From contig JAIUJO010000534.1 in NCBI GenBank assembly GCA_023846275.1, positions 129,001 to 193,000 of the forward strand: DNA of 64,000 nucleotides, given 5' to 3'. The notes below the pieces were generated by a model. The model had not been told where the DNA came from. It did no database searches and saw only the letters and a list, made by a program, of their open reading frames with translations. Positions 36,163 to 48,430 of the stretch are shown here, one piece after another. Both the position numbers and the translations under genes were made by a program. The first letter of the stretch is position 1. Each line of letters opens with the position of its first letter. Source of the stretch: Vanilla planifolia. Taxonomy: Eukaryota; Streptophyta; Magnoliopsida; Asparagales; Orchidaceae.

Positions 36163-36274
36163 TTTGCTACTACATCATTATAGGACAAGATCTATTAAAA
36201 CTCCAACGTTAAGCATGCTTGGGCTGGAGTATCAATTGGATGGGTCACCTCTTGAGAATTCCAATTGTTGCATA
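36163..36274 (+). pseudogene. 5S rRNA-derived head, type C, second of a tandem pair
   Basis: ACTACATCATTATAGGACAA, AAAACTCCAACGTTAAGCAT (36197-36216), GCTTGGGCTGGAGTATCAAT (36217-36236), TGGATGGGTCACCTCTTGAG (36237-36256), AATTCCAATTGTTGCATATA. I count 58 identities in 76 aligned positions to plant 5S over this part. All three internal control elements are recognisable. The TCACC change is the main defect in box C. T run at 36275-36280. Confidence 0.92.
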
Positions 36275-36539
36275 TATTTTTTCACAACACTCTTTTTTCT
36301 TATGAAAAAAATGTAATTTTAATAATGTGCTTGAAGTGAGGCTTACTAAGAGGGTGGTGAATTCCTATGAATCAAAGATTGATTTATTATAAAATATTTC
36401 AATATAACATTTATAGTAATTTTGAATAATGAATAATAAATATATAAAAGTGGTGTTATATAAACTTAATTTTATTTTAAAAATAAATCAAGTTTTTTTA
36501 AAGCAAGTAATTGAAAAAATGATAAAAAAATATACAGAA

Positions 36540-38000
36540 TCAATTTTTAAGTTGTTCTGCTTATAAAAAAAGGATATATGTACTTCTAAAAACGTGGTAA
36601 ACACAACTCGATATAAGCCTTTCATAAAAAGATGGGTTGGCTAAACCCTCACAACCTAGAGACAAATGAGATAGAGTAATACGGTCTTATAAAGAAATAA
36701 ATGAGATAGCCTACTATAGCCTTATGACGAAATAAAAATGACAAAAAAATATTCAACGAACAAAAGTAAAAAATCAATATAACAAAAATGCTATAGTTGT
36801 TGAAATAATTAATGAACACAAAAATATTTTAATTAAATAAATTAAAGATCAAGAAACTTTGTAACTTAGCTAATTTGGAAAAAAAAGAATTTGAAGAGTT
36901 TGTCAAGTGAATGGCTTAGTAGTATATAAAAATGACTTTAGAAATAAGCTACTAACGTCTTTAATATTTTTTCTTTGGATCACATAAAAAATTTTCTTAT
37001 TTTTCTACAAAATCCTCCCATTGATTTTCATTTTTAATTGCTAAAAGAAGTTACTAAACACCTCATTTAGTTGCCATATTTTTGGCACATTACAAATATT
37101 TTATTTGGGAAATAACAAAATAAAAAACTCTCCAATGGCTCAAAAGAATGTCAAAATAACCATACAATAGTAGCTGTTCGATCAAATGCTCTGGGATCAT
37201 TCAAATGCAAAAGTTATGTTATTGGACGGACTCCGTCAAATCTGTCCTTTCATAAATATGAAATTGATCTTGTCTGTTAGATGAAAATAATGATTTGATC
37301 TGGAGTTTTAACTATCGAGTGGAAGAAATACGTATTGTGCGATTGCACGATTTAGAAAATTAGTTGTTTAAACGAAAAAAAAATTGTTGTGATTGCTTGA
37401 TTAAAATGTGCCATTGGAAAGTGTACATTAATCCCGAAATTTTTCAATTCATAGTATCGAATATTTCACTTCTTTTGTCCTACGTGGAAAATTTGATTTG
37501 GACTTTTCAGCATATAGCTATTGTTCTCATGTGAAGCAACTGTGCCATGAATTTTATTAGCTGTGATTTCCTAATTTTGGACTTGAGTAGCCTTACCATT
37601 TAGTGGCCATGCTGTAGTAATTTGTTTCAGACTCGAGTATATGAAGCTTTATGCTGGTGGGCTTCAATGTTTTCTTTTTTGAATTTCTGTGGACTTGAGT
37701 ATCCGACGTGTCTGTTGGCAGGGGCTTCAATTTTTTTGTTTTTTGAATTTGCATATTTGAGATTTAGGCTTCGTTTATCTTTTTGAATTGCTAATTTGTG
37801 TTTCACTATGATGGCCAGTTAATTTTTTGGGGGCTGCATTTATTTGGTTTTTGAGTTGCTTAGTCCTTTTTGTTTTTTATCAAAAAATTGAATGTTTTGA
37901 ATTAGTTACGTGCTGAACCCATTCATATCTACTTGCCATTCATTCTTTCGGTACACTAGGGTGACTCTTAAATTTTTGTTGAATAAGTTTTTTAAATTTT
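36540..38000 (+). repeat. C-D module, copy 6 (near full length)
   Basis: Blocks in order: GATGGGTTGGCTAAACCCTC (36631-36650), the ACGGTC/ACTATAGCC pair (36680-36722), block b (about 36750-37010), block c with ACTCTCCAATGGCTC (37126-37140) and CTGTTAGATGAAAATAATGA, block d with ACATTAATCCCGAAATTTTT, and block e with the ~62-base duplicated pair at about 37630-37750, CACTATGATGGCCAGTTAAT (37804-37823) and CCATTCATATCTACTTGCCA. CpG content is reduced compared with copies 1, 7 and 8. Confidence 0.77.
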
Positions 38001-38670
38001 TTTTATCACATATTTCTCTTCATCTTAATTTCTAATATATTTTTTATATCTTTTCTCTTAATCATTTATCAAGCACTTATTTGTGTTTTCATACTCCATA
38101 TTTTTTGATATTCTTTTTGCCCTATTTTTTCTATTCTTCTCTACTTTATTATTTATCTCTCTTACACTTATATATTTATTATTTCTATATTTTTTCTATT
38201 CCCTCTTTTTCTCGTCTTTATTAAATCGCCACTCTTCTCTCTCTATTATTATTTACTTCTCTATTTTGCTCTTATTAATTAATGAATTTCTCTCGCTTAT
38301 GGAATAATTATGTCTTACTTTTTTGTCACCTTTCCAACAAATCATTTAATAATATTTAAAAAATCTCTCATGTTGTATAGCTTAATATTAATAGTTTTTA
38401 TTACATAATTTATATTTCAATTTATAAGAAAACTAAAATAATGGAGAAAATTTCATTCACTAACATTTATTTTTCTAAAGTAATAGTTTATGTTTTTTTC
38501 ATTAATTTTTTAAAGTAAAATAATAATACTATAATATATTATGACACATATGATGACCATAAATGTTAATTGAAATTGTATATGCTTGATAATTTAAGGA
38601 ATTTTAGAAATGGTTCATTGCCATCAAAAAATAAATCACATAATTATTGTATTTTTTCTTTTATAAATAT

Positions 38671-38786
38671 GTTCGACCACACCAACATTTTACCATTGGA
38701 TCTTGTTAAAACTCAAAAGTTAAGCATGCATGGGTGATAGTTGTATTGGGATGGGTGAACTCACTAAACGTCCACTATTGCACATA
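38671..38786 (+). pseudogene. 5S rRNA-derived head, type D
   Basis: TTCGACCACACCAACATTTT (38672-38691), ATTGGATCTTGTTAAAACTC (38695-38714), AAAAGTTAAGCATGCATGGG, GTATTGGGATGGGTGAACTC (38742-38761) and CTATTGCACATA. Box C, GGGATGGGTGAACTC, is nearly the 5S sequence. Confidence 0.9.
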
Positions 38787-39863
38787 CATTATTATAGCAT
38801 TCTTTTTCTTAATGATGCACATTTTCAATATATTATAATGTAAAAAAATTATTTATTTGAAGTGGTAGTTCATGATTACCGTTATGGTAGTGAATTTTTA
38901 AAAGTAACTTCATTAAATTATTATCAGTTTTATATAATTATAAATAAGGCACTTCATATAATATAACAAAATAATAACTTCAATTTAGTTAAATATTAAG
39001 CCAAATAACATATATAAATTATTATAAATTTGAATTAATTTACATTTATAATAAAAAAATATATATATTGTGTATTCAATTTTTTAAATATATAAATACT
39101 ATATTGTAGAAAATCAGATATTAAAAATAATAGAAAATTAATAATTAAAAAAGATTTCAAATATTTATCATATTTTACAATAATATTAAAAAAATATTTT
39201 TTTATATATTTATTATTATTAAATATTGTATATGATTAAATTATTATATTCTATAAATATTATAAGTTTAATTGTTAAGATTTAACTTTTATTTAATTAT
39301 TTTAGCTATGTTTTTTCTCTTGATCTTTATGTCAATCATATTTTATCAATTCTTTCCCTGCTCTATTGTTAATCTTTTTTCTTTTCGTTCTCTATCTCTT
39401 GATATTTTTCCTTGCATCTCTCTCCTCTATCCTTTTTTAATTTCTTATTTCTCTATTTTTTAATTTTTTTTATTTTTTTTCTTTATCAACTCTATCTTCT
39501 CCTTTTTCTATTCTCCTTGATTAAATAATCTCTCATCTTTTTGTATTATTATATTTCCTTTTCTTTTATTGTTATTATTTCGAAAATTTTCTCTCTCTTA
39601 TTGAATTGTTATTTATTTCTTCATTATCCTTTTTGTTTATCAATTAATAATATTTATGAAACCTCTCATAATAGATAGTTTAATATATAATATTGATGAT
39701 AATTATATGTTTTTGTTATTTTATATTTTTTTCTTATTTTTATTTTGTATCTATAAGAATGATAATCTATTAAAAAATCTGATGTATTAATTTCAACAAT
39801 TTAAAAAATAACAGTTATCTAATTTATTTTCTTAATTTTATGTAAATAAGATATTGATATTAG

Positions 39864-39883
39864 AATATATATATATATATATA
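39864..39883. repeat. (AT)n microsatellite
   Basis: About ten AT units ahead of AATAAGCATC, at the E-unit site that is expanded at 13222 and 49228. Confidence 0.85.
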
Positions 39884-40000
39884 ATAAGCATCTTTTTTTT
39901 AGAAAAAGTAAATAAACTTTATAATTTAGATTATTTTAAAAATAGTTTATTATCAACAAGATAATAATTACACAACCATGATAATTTATCTTTTGCATGC

Positions 40001-40120
40001 ATGTATGACTACACTAACATTATAACATTAGATCTTATTAGAACTTCAGAGTCAGACATTCCTAAGCAAGAGTACTATTGGGATTGGCAGCCTCGTAAAG
40101 CGTTATTGTTTTGCCCACAT
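40001..40120 (+). pseudogene. 5S rRNA-derived head, type E
   Basis: GTATGACTACACTAACATTA (40003-40022), TTAGATCTTATTAGAACTTC (40028-40047), AGAGTCAGACATTCCTAAGC, AAGAGTACTATTGGGATTGG (40068-40087) and TTTGCCCACATTTTTTC. AGTACTATTGGGATTGG keeps the intermediate-to-box C spacing. Confidence 0.87.
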
Positions 40121-41290
40121 TTTTTCATTTCATTTTTTTCTTAAAGATTGATAATTAATTTTAGTAATTTGTCAATATACCAAAAAGTAAATTCCCCAAA
40201 GAGAAAACATATAATTGGAAATTTGGTAATTAGTATTTAATAACAACATTATAACATTATTAACAATTTAATATAATAAAAAATATGACATGTTATATAA
40301 TATAATTAAATAATAAATTTAAATATTTTAACATTGTGCAAAATAACTTATTGCAATTATAATAAATTAGCTTTAATTTTAGTTTATAATAGTAAATATA
40401 TAGTGTGTATAATATTTTCAAATAAATTAGTAAAAAGTTCTCAAAAATAAAAATCAAAACTTGTCTATTAATATTAAATAATATTTATATTTATTACCTA
40501 TATTATGTGAAATAAAGTTAATATATTCTCATAATTATATTATATATTGTTTAATTTATTTTTTAAGAATGAATAAAAAAATATTAAATTAATAGTAAAA
40601 ATATTATTTAAATATTTCTAATATTCTAATATAATGATAAATCTTAATAGTTTTTGTATTTCAAAATTAAGGAATTGTATATGTGATTAATTTTTTATAT
40701 TGGATAAATATTTTTAAGTTTAATTATTAAAATTTAGTTTATATTAAATTATTTTTTTCCTTATTTTCCTTTATCTTAATGAATAATATATTCTATCATT
40801 TACTTCTTTCTTTGTTATCATTACCTAATTTGTTTCTTTATTTTTTATTTTCCTATATTCTTCTTGGCTTCTTTCTCTCTTTCTTTTATTTTTTTTTACC
40901 AATTCATTTCTCTCTTTTTTTCATTTATCATCCCTGTCTTTTTTTCTTTCTCTTATTTCTTTTTCTCTTTAATAAATCGTATTTGATCTCTCTATATTAT
41001 TATTTTTCTCTTTACCTTACACCTATCAATCTATGATTTTTTCAAAATAGCTATCTCTTTTTATATTTTCTCTTTCTTTTATTTATATTTTTTATAAATA
41101 AGATTTTTTATTTACAAAAATGATAACATACCAAAAGAAAAATCATATCTACTAATGTCTATGTTATAAAAAAAATAGTTTATGTAATATTTTATTCATT
41201 TTATAAAAATAATAATATTATTACTTGAATATAAAAAGATTCATTATTTTTAAGCTAATAATAATACAACTATGATTATTTTTCATTTTT

Positions 41291-41410
41291 ACCCATGCAT
41301 GAGCACATTAACATTATAGCAAATGATCACATTAGTACTGCAACGTTAAGTTTGCTTCCTCAAGAATAATTTTTCGATAAGCATCCACTTGAAAGTGTTG
41401 GTACACATTT
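41291..41410 (+). pseudogene. 5S rRNA-derived head, type A
   Basis: CATGCATGAGCACATTAACA (41293-41312), GATCACATTAGTACTGCAAC (41325-41344), GTTAAGTTTGCTTCCTCAAG (41345-41364), ATAAGCATCCACTTGAAAGT and GTTGGTACACA. Normal type A with GTTAAGTTTGCTT. Confidence 0.82.
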
Positions 41411-42719
41411 TTTCATAGCATTATTTTTTTCTCATGATTGATAATTTATGTTAATAACATGTTAATTATGAAAATTTTAATGATTATAAATAAAATTTTA
41501 TAAATTCGTCATTTGTATTTAATTATTAATAACAACTTCCTAATATTTTTGTCAATTTAATGTAAAAATAAATATGAAAAAATTGATATAATAAAAAACT
41601 AATTTTAATAAAGTTTAATATTGGAAAAAAATTCTTATTAAATAAGAATTAATTTATGTTTCATAATATATATATGTTTTGTACAAAAATTTTAGATGTA
41701 TTAATATTAAATAATTAAATATTGGAAATCTAAACTAAAATTATTAGTGTTACATATTATTTATTCTTAATACATATATTATATCAAATAAAGGTAACAT
41801 ATTAAAATAATAATAAAATTTTTTATTTAATTAATTTTGTAATTTCAACTGTGAAAAAAATAATATTAAACTAATAGTCAAAAAAAATTTTAAATAATTG
41901 TGCTATTTCCAAATTATAATTGATCTAAAATTGTTTTTATATAATTTTTTTATTAAATATTACGTAAATGACAAAATTTTAATATTTAATAAACTTTATA
42001 AGTTTAATTATAAATGTTTTACTTCTATTTAGTTTTTTTACCAATTTTTTCTCTTTATCTCAATATCTCTCAAATTGTCTCACTTTCTCCTCTTTCTTTT
42101 TATCATTCTCTTTTTTGTCTCTTTATTCTTTATCCATTTCTATTCTTGGACTCTCTTTCTTTACCGTAAATCTCCTTTTTCCCATTCTCATTGTTTAACT
42201 TTTTTATTTATTTTCTTTATCTCTTTTATCTTACTTTTTTTATTTGTTAAATGATCTCTCATCTCTCTTTGTTATTATTTTCCTATCTATTTTTATCCTA
42301 TTAATTTGTGACATTCTCTCATATATAAATAGTTTTCTCCATCTCCATTATCTCATTTTGAACTCATCATTAAATAATATTTAATAAAGCACTTTTTTGA
42401 CATAGTCTATTATAAAATATTTTCTATAAATTTATATCTTGTTATTTATATTTATTATGTAATTCAAATTTCTATTTAAAGAATGATATCACAATAAAAT
42501 AAACTCATATCTATTAATGCTAATATTATCAAAAATATTTGTTTATGCAATTATTTATTTATTTTAGAGAAACAAAATATTGATATCATAATATCTTATG
42601 ACTTCTATAAAAGCATAAAGTTTATTTAAAAGTGTATATGCTTGATAATTTAGAAAATTTTGGAAACAATTTATTACCTGAAAAGAAATCCTAGCACTTC
42701 GATTCTTCGTCTTTTGCAT

Positions 42720-42840
42720 GAATTTCTAAGAACATAAACATCATAACACTTGTTATCATTAGAACTCAAAAGTTAAACATGCTTTGAAAAGCATAGTATT
42801 AGGATGGTTGACCTCTTTTGAACTCCCTTTGTTGCACATT
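42720..42840 (+). pseudogene. 5S rRNA-derived head, type B
   Basis: GAACATAAACATCATAACAC (42730-42749), TTGTTATCATTAGAACTCAA (42750-42769), AAGTTAAACATGCTTTGAAA (42770-42789), AGTATTAGGATGGTTGACCT (42796-42815), GTTGCACATT. The stretch AGTATTAGGATGGTTGACCTC is one of the best box C matches among B heads. Confidence 0.89.
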
Positions 42841-43937
42841 TTTTGATGGCATACCTTTTTCTAATTTTTATAATATTCTTGTTTTAAGAAAAAAATATTA
42901 TAAAAGATAATTTATATTGAAATTTTTTGTAATAAATTTTTATAATTTTTTTAAAATATTATTAATAATTTAATATAATATGAATAGGACACATTATATG
43001 ACATAATAAAAAATTAACTTTAATTTTTTTTAATATTAAGAAAAATATCTTGTATTTGTTATAATCAATTAAAATTAATTTATGTTAATAATGTTATATT
43101 GATGTTGAGTTTCATATATTTTAATATAGAAATATTATGTTATAAAATAGTAGAGATAAACATAATATTTTAATAATTATGAAAAACATTTTAAACATTT
43201 GTAATATTCTAATATAATAATAAATATCAAATATTTTTATACTTTATTATTATTAAATATTATATATAATTCACTTATTATAACTTTGATTATTTAGGTT
43301 TAACTTTTACTTAGTTATTTTTCTAACTTTTATCTTTTCATCTCAATGTCACTAATATTTTCTTGCTTTCTTTTTTCTCCTGTTATGATTCCCTTTTTTG
43401 CCTCTTTATTGCCTATCTCTTTATATTTTTTGTCTATTTTGGTCTCTATTATCTTTCTTTACTTCTTTATTTCACTTTTTTACATTTTTATTTATTTTTT
43501 TTTATCTTTTCATATTCTCTTTTTTCTTTTGCTCTTTATTAAATCATCTCTTTCTCTTGATATTAATTTTTTTATTTTCTTGTTTTCTCTTATCAAAATA
43601 AGACTTTTCCTCCATCATAGGATAGTTTTCTTCATCTTTATTATCTCTGTTGAAACTCATTAATTACAAATGTTTAAGGGAGTATTCAGTTGCATCATCT
43701 AATATATAATATTTATGTTAAATAAATATATTATTTATATTTATTAAGTAATTTATTTTTTTAATTATAAGATTGATAATAAAATTTAAGAAATTCTTAC
43801 GTTATAATATCTAAGTTATAAAAAATAATAATTTATTTCATTATTTTTTAATAAAAATAAAATATTTATGTTATAATATAATATGACCAATATGATAAGC
43901 ATAAGAAAAAATTTTAAAGTATATTTAAGCATGCTTT

Positions 43938-44053
43938 TAGACTACACCAACATTATAGCACAAGATCCCATTAAAACCACAAAGTTAAGCATGCTTGGGC
44001 TGGAGTATTAATTGGATAGATCACCTCTTGAGAATTTAAATTGTAGCACATAT
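43938..44053 (+). pseudogene. 5S rRNA-derived head, type C
   Basis: TAGACTACACCAACATTATA (43938-43957), GCACAAGATCCCATTAAAAC (43958-43977), AAAGTTAAGCATGCTTGGGC (43981-44000), TGGAGTATTAATTGGATAGA (44001-44020), TCACCTCTTGAGAATT and GTAGCACATA. Box A and intermediate element are very well preserved. Confidence 0.91.
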
Positions 44054-44329
44054 TTTTTCATAATATTTTTTCCTTATAAAAAAAATAATTTTAAGAAATT
44101 GATTCAAGTGAGGCTCACTAAAAAGGTAATGAAATCCTATGAATAAAATATTAATGTATTATAAAATATTTTAATATAGCGTTTATAGTTATTTTCCACA
44201 ATGTTTATCAAATATATAAAAGTGAAGTTATATAAATTTAATTTTGTTTTCAAAATATGTTATGTTTTATGAAAGACGTGTAATTTTAAAAAAAACATTA
44301 AAAATACACTAATTAAATTTTCAAGTTGC

Positions 44330-45755
44330 TTGGCTTATAAAACTATAATGTATCCACTTCAAGAAAAAAAACAAGGCTAATACAATATAATATAAGTCTT
44401 TTAGAAAAAGTTGGGTAGGCTAAACCCTCACAACAAAGAGACAAACGAGATGTACTATTATGGTTTTCTAATGAAATAAACAAGACTAGCTGCTATAGCC
44501 ATACAACAAAATGAAATTATCAAAAAAAAAGTAAAACATTCAATTGAAGAAATTAGAAATCAATACAATGAAAATGCTCTGCTTGATGAATCATTAAAGA
44601 GACATAATTGTCTCAATTAAATGAATTAAAGAACAAAGAAAATTAATCACTTGGCTAATTCGAAAAGAAAAGGATTTAAGAAGTTTTACGAGTGAATGGC
44701 GCAGTAGCATATAAAAATAACATCGAAAATAAGCTGTTAATGTTTTTAATATTCTTTCTTTATGTTACATAAAATTATTTTCTAATTTTTCTACAAGAAT
44801 GTGCTATTTATTTTCATTTTTAACTATTAAAAGCTATTACCAAACACTACATTTAGTTGTGATATTTTTTTGCTCTTTATATATATTTTAACTGGGAAAT
44901 AAAAAAATAAAAAGCTGTCCAAGTGATAGAAATCATGGCTAAAATAGCAGATGCACAGTAGCCGTTCGATTGGAACACTTCGGGACCATTTGATTGCGAT
45001 AACTCTGCGATCGAACAGATTTGATCAAATCTACGCTTTCACAATTATGAAATTGATCTGGTTTGTGAGATAAGATTCATGATCTGACGGAAAAATTAAA
45101 AGTCGAGTGAAAGAAATACAGATCTTGCGATCACAACGTATCGCGATCTGATGATTGTTAATATTAGACGTTTAAATGATAAGCAATGGTGGTGAATGTT
45201 TCATTGCAAAACACATTAATCCCCCAATTCTGTGATTCATGGGTTCTAATAGTTAGTTTCTTTGGTCCCATATTCGTCATTGGCTTCGGACGTTTCAGCT
45301 TATAACTATATTTTTCAAGAGAAGCAATCGTGTCATGAATTTTGGTAGCTGTGGTTACCTAATTTTGGAGTCTAATAGCCTGTTCTTTCAGCTCCCCGAC
45401 TGCGTTAATTGGTTTCTGTGTCAAATATTCGAAACTTTATGCGGACGAGCTTCTATGTTTTTCGATTTTGAATTTCTGGGGACTCGAGTATGTGATGCCA
45501 TCTAAAGGTGGGCTCGAATTTTTTATTGAATTTTCTTATTTACTATTTGGGCTTAATTTATTTGGTTTTTTGAATTGCTGATTTGCATTTCACTATGATG
45601 GCTAGTGAATTTTTGGTAGGCAATATTTATTAATTTATTTAGTTTCTGAGTCCTTTTTGTTTGCTCAATAGAAAAATGAAATGTTTTGAATTAATTATGG
45701 GCAGAATCTGTTCAGATCTAGTTACCATTAACCGTTTCGGTTCACTAGGGTGACA
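44330..45755 (+). repeat. C-D module, copy 7 (near full length)
   Basis: GGTAGGCTAAACCCTCACAA (44413-44432), the ATTATGGTTTTC/GCTATAGCC pair, block b (about 44540-44800), block c with TAGCCGTTCGATTGGAACAC (44959-44978) and GCGATCGAACAG, block d with CACATTAATCCCCCAATTC, and block e with AGCTCCCCGACTGCGTTAAT (about 45391) and CACTATGATGGCTAGTGAAT (45591-45610). It ends in TTCACTAGGGTGAC, which is fused into a D head at a shared GGGTGA. Confidence 0.78.
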
Positions 45756-45803
45756 ACAGTATTAGGATTGGTGACATTACTTAAGGTCAACTATTTCAAA
45801 TAA
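45748..45803 (+). pseudogene. Half 5S head, type D (3' part only)
   Basis: GGGTGACAACAGTATTAGGATTGGTGAC-like text follows the module end TTCACTAG without a break. The 5' half of the head and all pre-D spacer are missing. Retains TATTAGGATTGGTGACATTA (45761-45780) and a worn 3' end. Confidence 0.8.
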
Positions 45804-46148
45804 CGTTTTCATAGCATTTCTTTTTTAATGATCGACATTTACATAATATCATATTGTAAAAAAATTATTTGAAAAGATTGTTCATGATTACCAGTATAGC
45901 AATGAATTTTTAAAAATAACTTCATAAAATTATTACCAATCTTTTATAATTATAAATATGACAGATCATATAATGTAATAAAATAATAACATTCATTTAG
46001 ATAAATATTTAGCAAAATATCTTATATCAATTTCAATTAATTTATATTTATAATAGTAAATATATGTTGTGTACTAAAGTTTTAAATATATAAATATTTC
46101 GTTAGAGAAAATAAGAGATAAAAAATGATATAAAATTAATAATCAAAT

Positions 46149-46162
46149 TATTACACATTTTT
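46149..46162 (+). pseudogene. Stub of a type C 5S head (3' end only)
   Basis: ATTATTACACATTTTTTTAT follows post-D spacer directly, then the usual post-C flank (GATGATTGAAGTGAGGCACA, 46202-46221). Only the tail of the head and the T run survive. Confidence 0.6.
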
Positions 46163-46429
46163 TTATAATATTTTTTTTTCTTGAAAAAGAAATTTTAATA
46201 AGATGATTGAAGTGAGGCACACCAAAAGGGTGGTGAATTCCTAAGAATAAAATATTGATATATTATAAAATATTTAAATATAGCATTTACATTAATTTTT
46301 AATAATGCTTAACAAATATATAAAAATGAAGTTATATAAATTTAATTTTGTTTTAAAAATATATTAAGTTTTATGAAAGTCAAGTACTTAAGAAATAAAA
46401 AAATTATTAAAAATATACCAATTCAATTT

Positions 46430-47790
46430 TTAAGTTGTTCGGCTTATGAAAAAGGCATATATCCATTCCAAGAAAAAATAATGCAAAAACAACACAATAT
46501 AAGACTTTTAGAAATTGGTGGGTAGGCTAAAACCCTTTAAACAAAGCAAAACATTTAACTAACAAAAATCAAAATCAATATAATCAAAATGCTATGCTTG
46601 ATGAAATCATTAAAGAGACATAAGTGTCTCAATTAAATGAATTAAAGAATAAGGAAAATTAGTCACTTGGCCAATTTGCGAAGAAAAAATTTAAGGAGTT
46701 TGATGAGTTATTGTCGTAAAAGCACATAAAAATGACTACGAAAACGAGCTGCCAATATCTTAAATGTTTTTTCTTTGGATTACATAAAAATGTTTTCATA
46801 TTTTTCTAAAATAATTTTATATTTATTTTCGTTTTTAAAGGCTAAAAGTAGTTACCAAAGACCCCTTTTAGTTGTGAAATTTTTCGGTGCTTTATAAATA
46901 TTTTAGTTTGGAAATAAAAAAGTAAAAACTCTCTAATGGCTAAAATAGTCCTTTGCTAGTCACTTTGTTCGATCGGAAGTCCTTGGGACAGTTTGATTTC
47001 AAAAAAACCGTGCAATCACACGGATTTGATCGAGTATGCGCTTTCACAAATATGAAATTGATTTGGTCCGTTAGATAAGAATCATGATCTCACGGCAACG
47101 TTTAACTGCTGAGAAGAAATGCGGAACGTGCAAACGCAACATCTAAATGATAAGCAATGGCTGTGAATGTTGAATTACTGAAATGCGCCCTGAGGCAACG
47201 CACATTAATCCTGCAATTCTGTAATTCACGGGTTTTAATAATTCATTTCTTTTATCACACATCGCACAATTTCTTCACACTTTTCGTCTTATATCTATTT
47301 TTTTCAACGGGAACATTTGTGGTGTGAATTTTGTTAGATGTGGATACCTTATTTTGTGGTACAGTAGGGTGATCTTTTGAGTGGTCTTGCTGTCGTAATT
47401 GGTTTCTGACTAGAATATCCGAAACTTTATGCTGGCGGGCTTCAATGTTTTCATGAATTGCTATGGACACGAGTATCCAATGCTATTCGCAGGTGGGCAT
47501 CAAATTTTTTATTTTTGAATTTTCAAATTTGTAATTCGGGCTTTATTTATTTGGTTTTTTTGAATTACTGATTTGCGTTTCACTATGATGGCCCGTGAAT
47601 ATTTGGCAGGCTGCATTTATTGGTTTATTGAGTTGCTGAGTCCCTTTTGTTTGCTCGATCAAAAAATGGAATCTTTTGAAATAATTATTTGCCAAACCCA
47701 TTCAGATCTAGTTACTATTAACAGTTTCTGTTCGCCTGGGTGACCCATTTATTTTTGAAGTTTAAGTTTTTCAAAATTATTTCCTTCCCA
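46430..47790 (+). repeat. C-D module, copy 8
   Basis: TTCGGCTTATGAAAAAGGCA (46439-46458), GGTGGGTAGGCTAAAACCCT (46517-46536), then a short deletion of the duplicated ACTATAG pair (the text jumps from AACAAAG to CAAAACATTTAAC near 46547). Block b, block c (TTGTTCGATCGGAAGTC; GGTCCGTTAGATAAGAATCA, 47066-47085), block d (CACATTAATCCTGCAATTCT, 47201-47220) and block e (ATGATGGCCCGTGAATATTT, 47585-47604; CAGATCTAGTTACTATTAAC) follow. Confidence 0.77.
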
Positions 47791-48313
47791 TAGTTCTCAT
47801 CTTAATGTCTAACATATTTTTTATATCTTTTTTTTGTTCCCTCATTTTTCATATTCATTAAATTGTCTCTGATCTCTCTCTAATATTATTTACGTCTTTA
47901 TTTTGTTCTTATCAATTCATGATTTTCTCCCTTTTAAAAAATAATTATCTCTTACTTTTTTATAACCTTTCTAGCCAATAATTTAATAATTTTTAAAAAA
48001 CCTCTCTTGTTGTCAAGTTTAATCTTATTTATTTTTATTAAACAATTTATTTTTTAATTTATAAGAAAAGTAACATAATAAAAGAAAATTTTAATCACTA
48101 ATATTTAATTTTTAAAAAAATAATAGTTTATTTAATTTTTTTATTAATTTTTTAAAGCTAAAAAAACAATATTATTATATATTATGACACATATAATAAG
48201 CATAAATTTTAATTAAAATTGTAAATGCTTGATAATTTAAGGAATTTTAGAAAAGGTTCATCACCATCCTGAAAATAATCACATATACGTTGTATTTTGT
48301 TTGTTATAAATAT

Positions 48314-48430
48314 GTTCAACCACACCAGCATTTTACCATTGCATCTCGTTAAAACTTTGAAGTTAAGCAAGCTTGGGTGATAGTAGTGTTAGGATTGGTC
48401 ACCTCACTAAACATTTAGAATTGCACATAC
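48314..48430 (+). pseudogene. 5S rRNA-derived head, type D
   Basis: GTTCAACCACACCAGCATTT (48314-48333), ATTGCATCTCGTTAAAACTT (48338-48357), TGAAGTTAAGCAAGCTTGGG (48358-48377), TGATAGTAGTGTTAGGATTG (48378-48397), GTCACCTCACTAAAC and TTGCACATAC. All elements are recognisable. Confidence 0.89.

Larger units (their letters stand above)
35700..36330 (+). repeat. ~320-bp tandem duplication spanning the C head
   Basis: ATATGACAAATATGATAAGC (35714-35733) and its copy ACATGACATATATAATAAGC (36033-36052) begin two consecutive segments, each with GTTGTTAATT, TTTTTAAAACAATGAT, a C head and a T run. This is the only place with two adjacent C heads. The copies have diverged, so the event is not recent. Confidence 0.82.
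32651..40205 (+). repeat. Higher-order repeat 6 (A-B-C-C-module-D-E), complete with C duplicated
   Basis: A at 33379, B at 34573 (internally deleted), C at 35846 and again at 36163, module 36540-38000, D at 38671, E at 40001. Pyrimidine tracts at 32830-33160, 34100-34350, 35160-35480, 37990-38340 and 39290-39640. At its left it carries the D-to-A fusion shared with HOR3 and HOR4. At its right it has an E unit. It sits at the boundary of the two HOR lineages. Confidence 0.84.
40206..46145 (+). repeat. Higher-order repeat 7 (A-B-C-module-D', E lost)
   Basis: A at 41291, B at 42720, C at 43938, module 44330-45755, a half D head at 45748, then a jump near 46145 to the tail of a C head. Pyrimidine tracts at 40755-41090, 42020-42370 and 43320-43640. 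The tract between module and D is deleted. Spacers are AT-rich with nothing else recognised. Confidence 0.8.
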
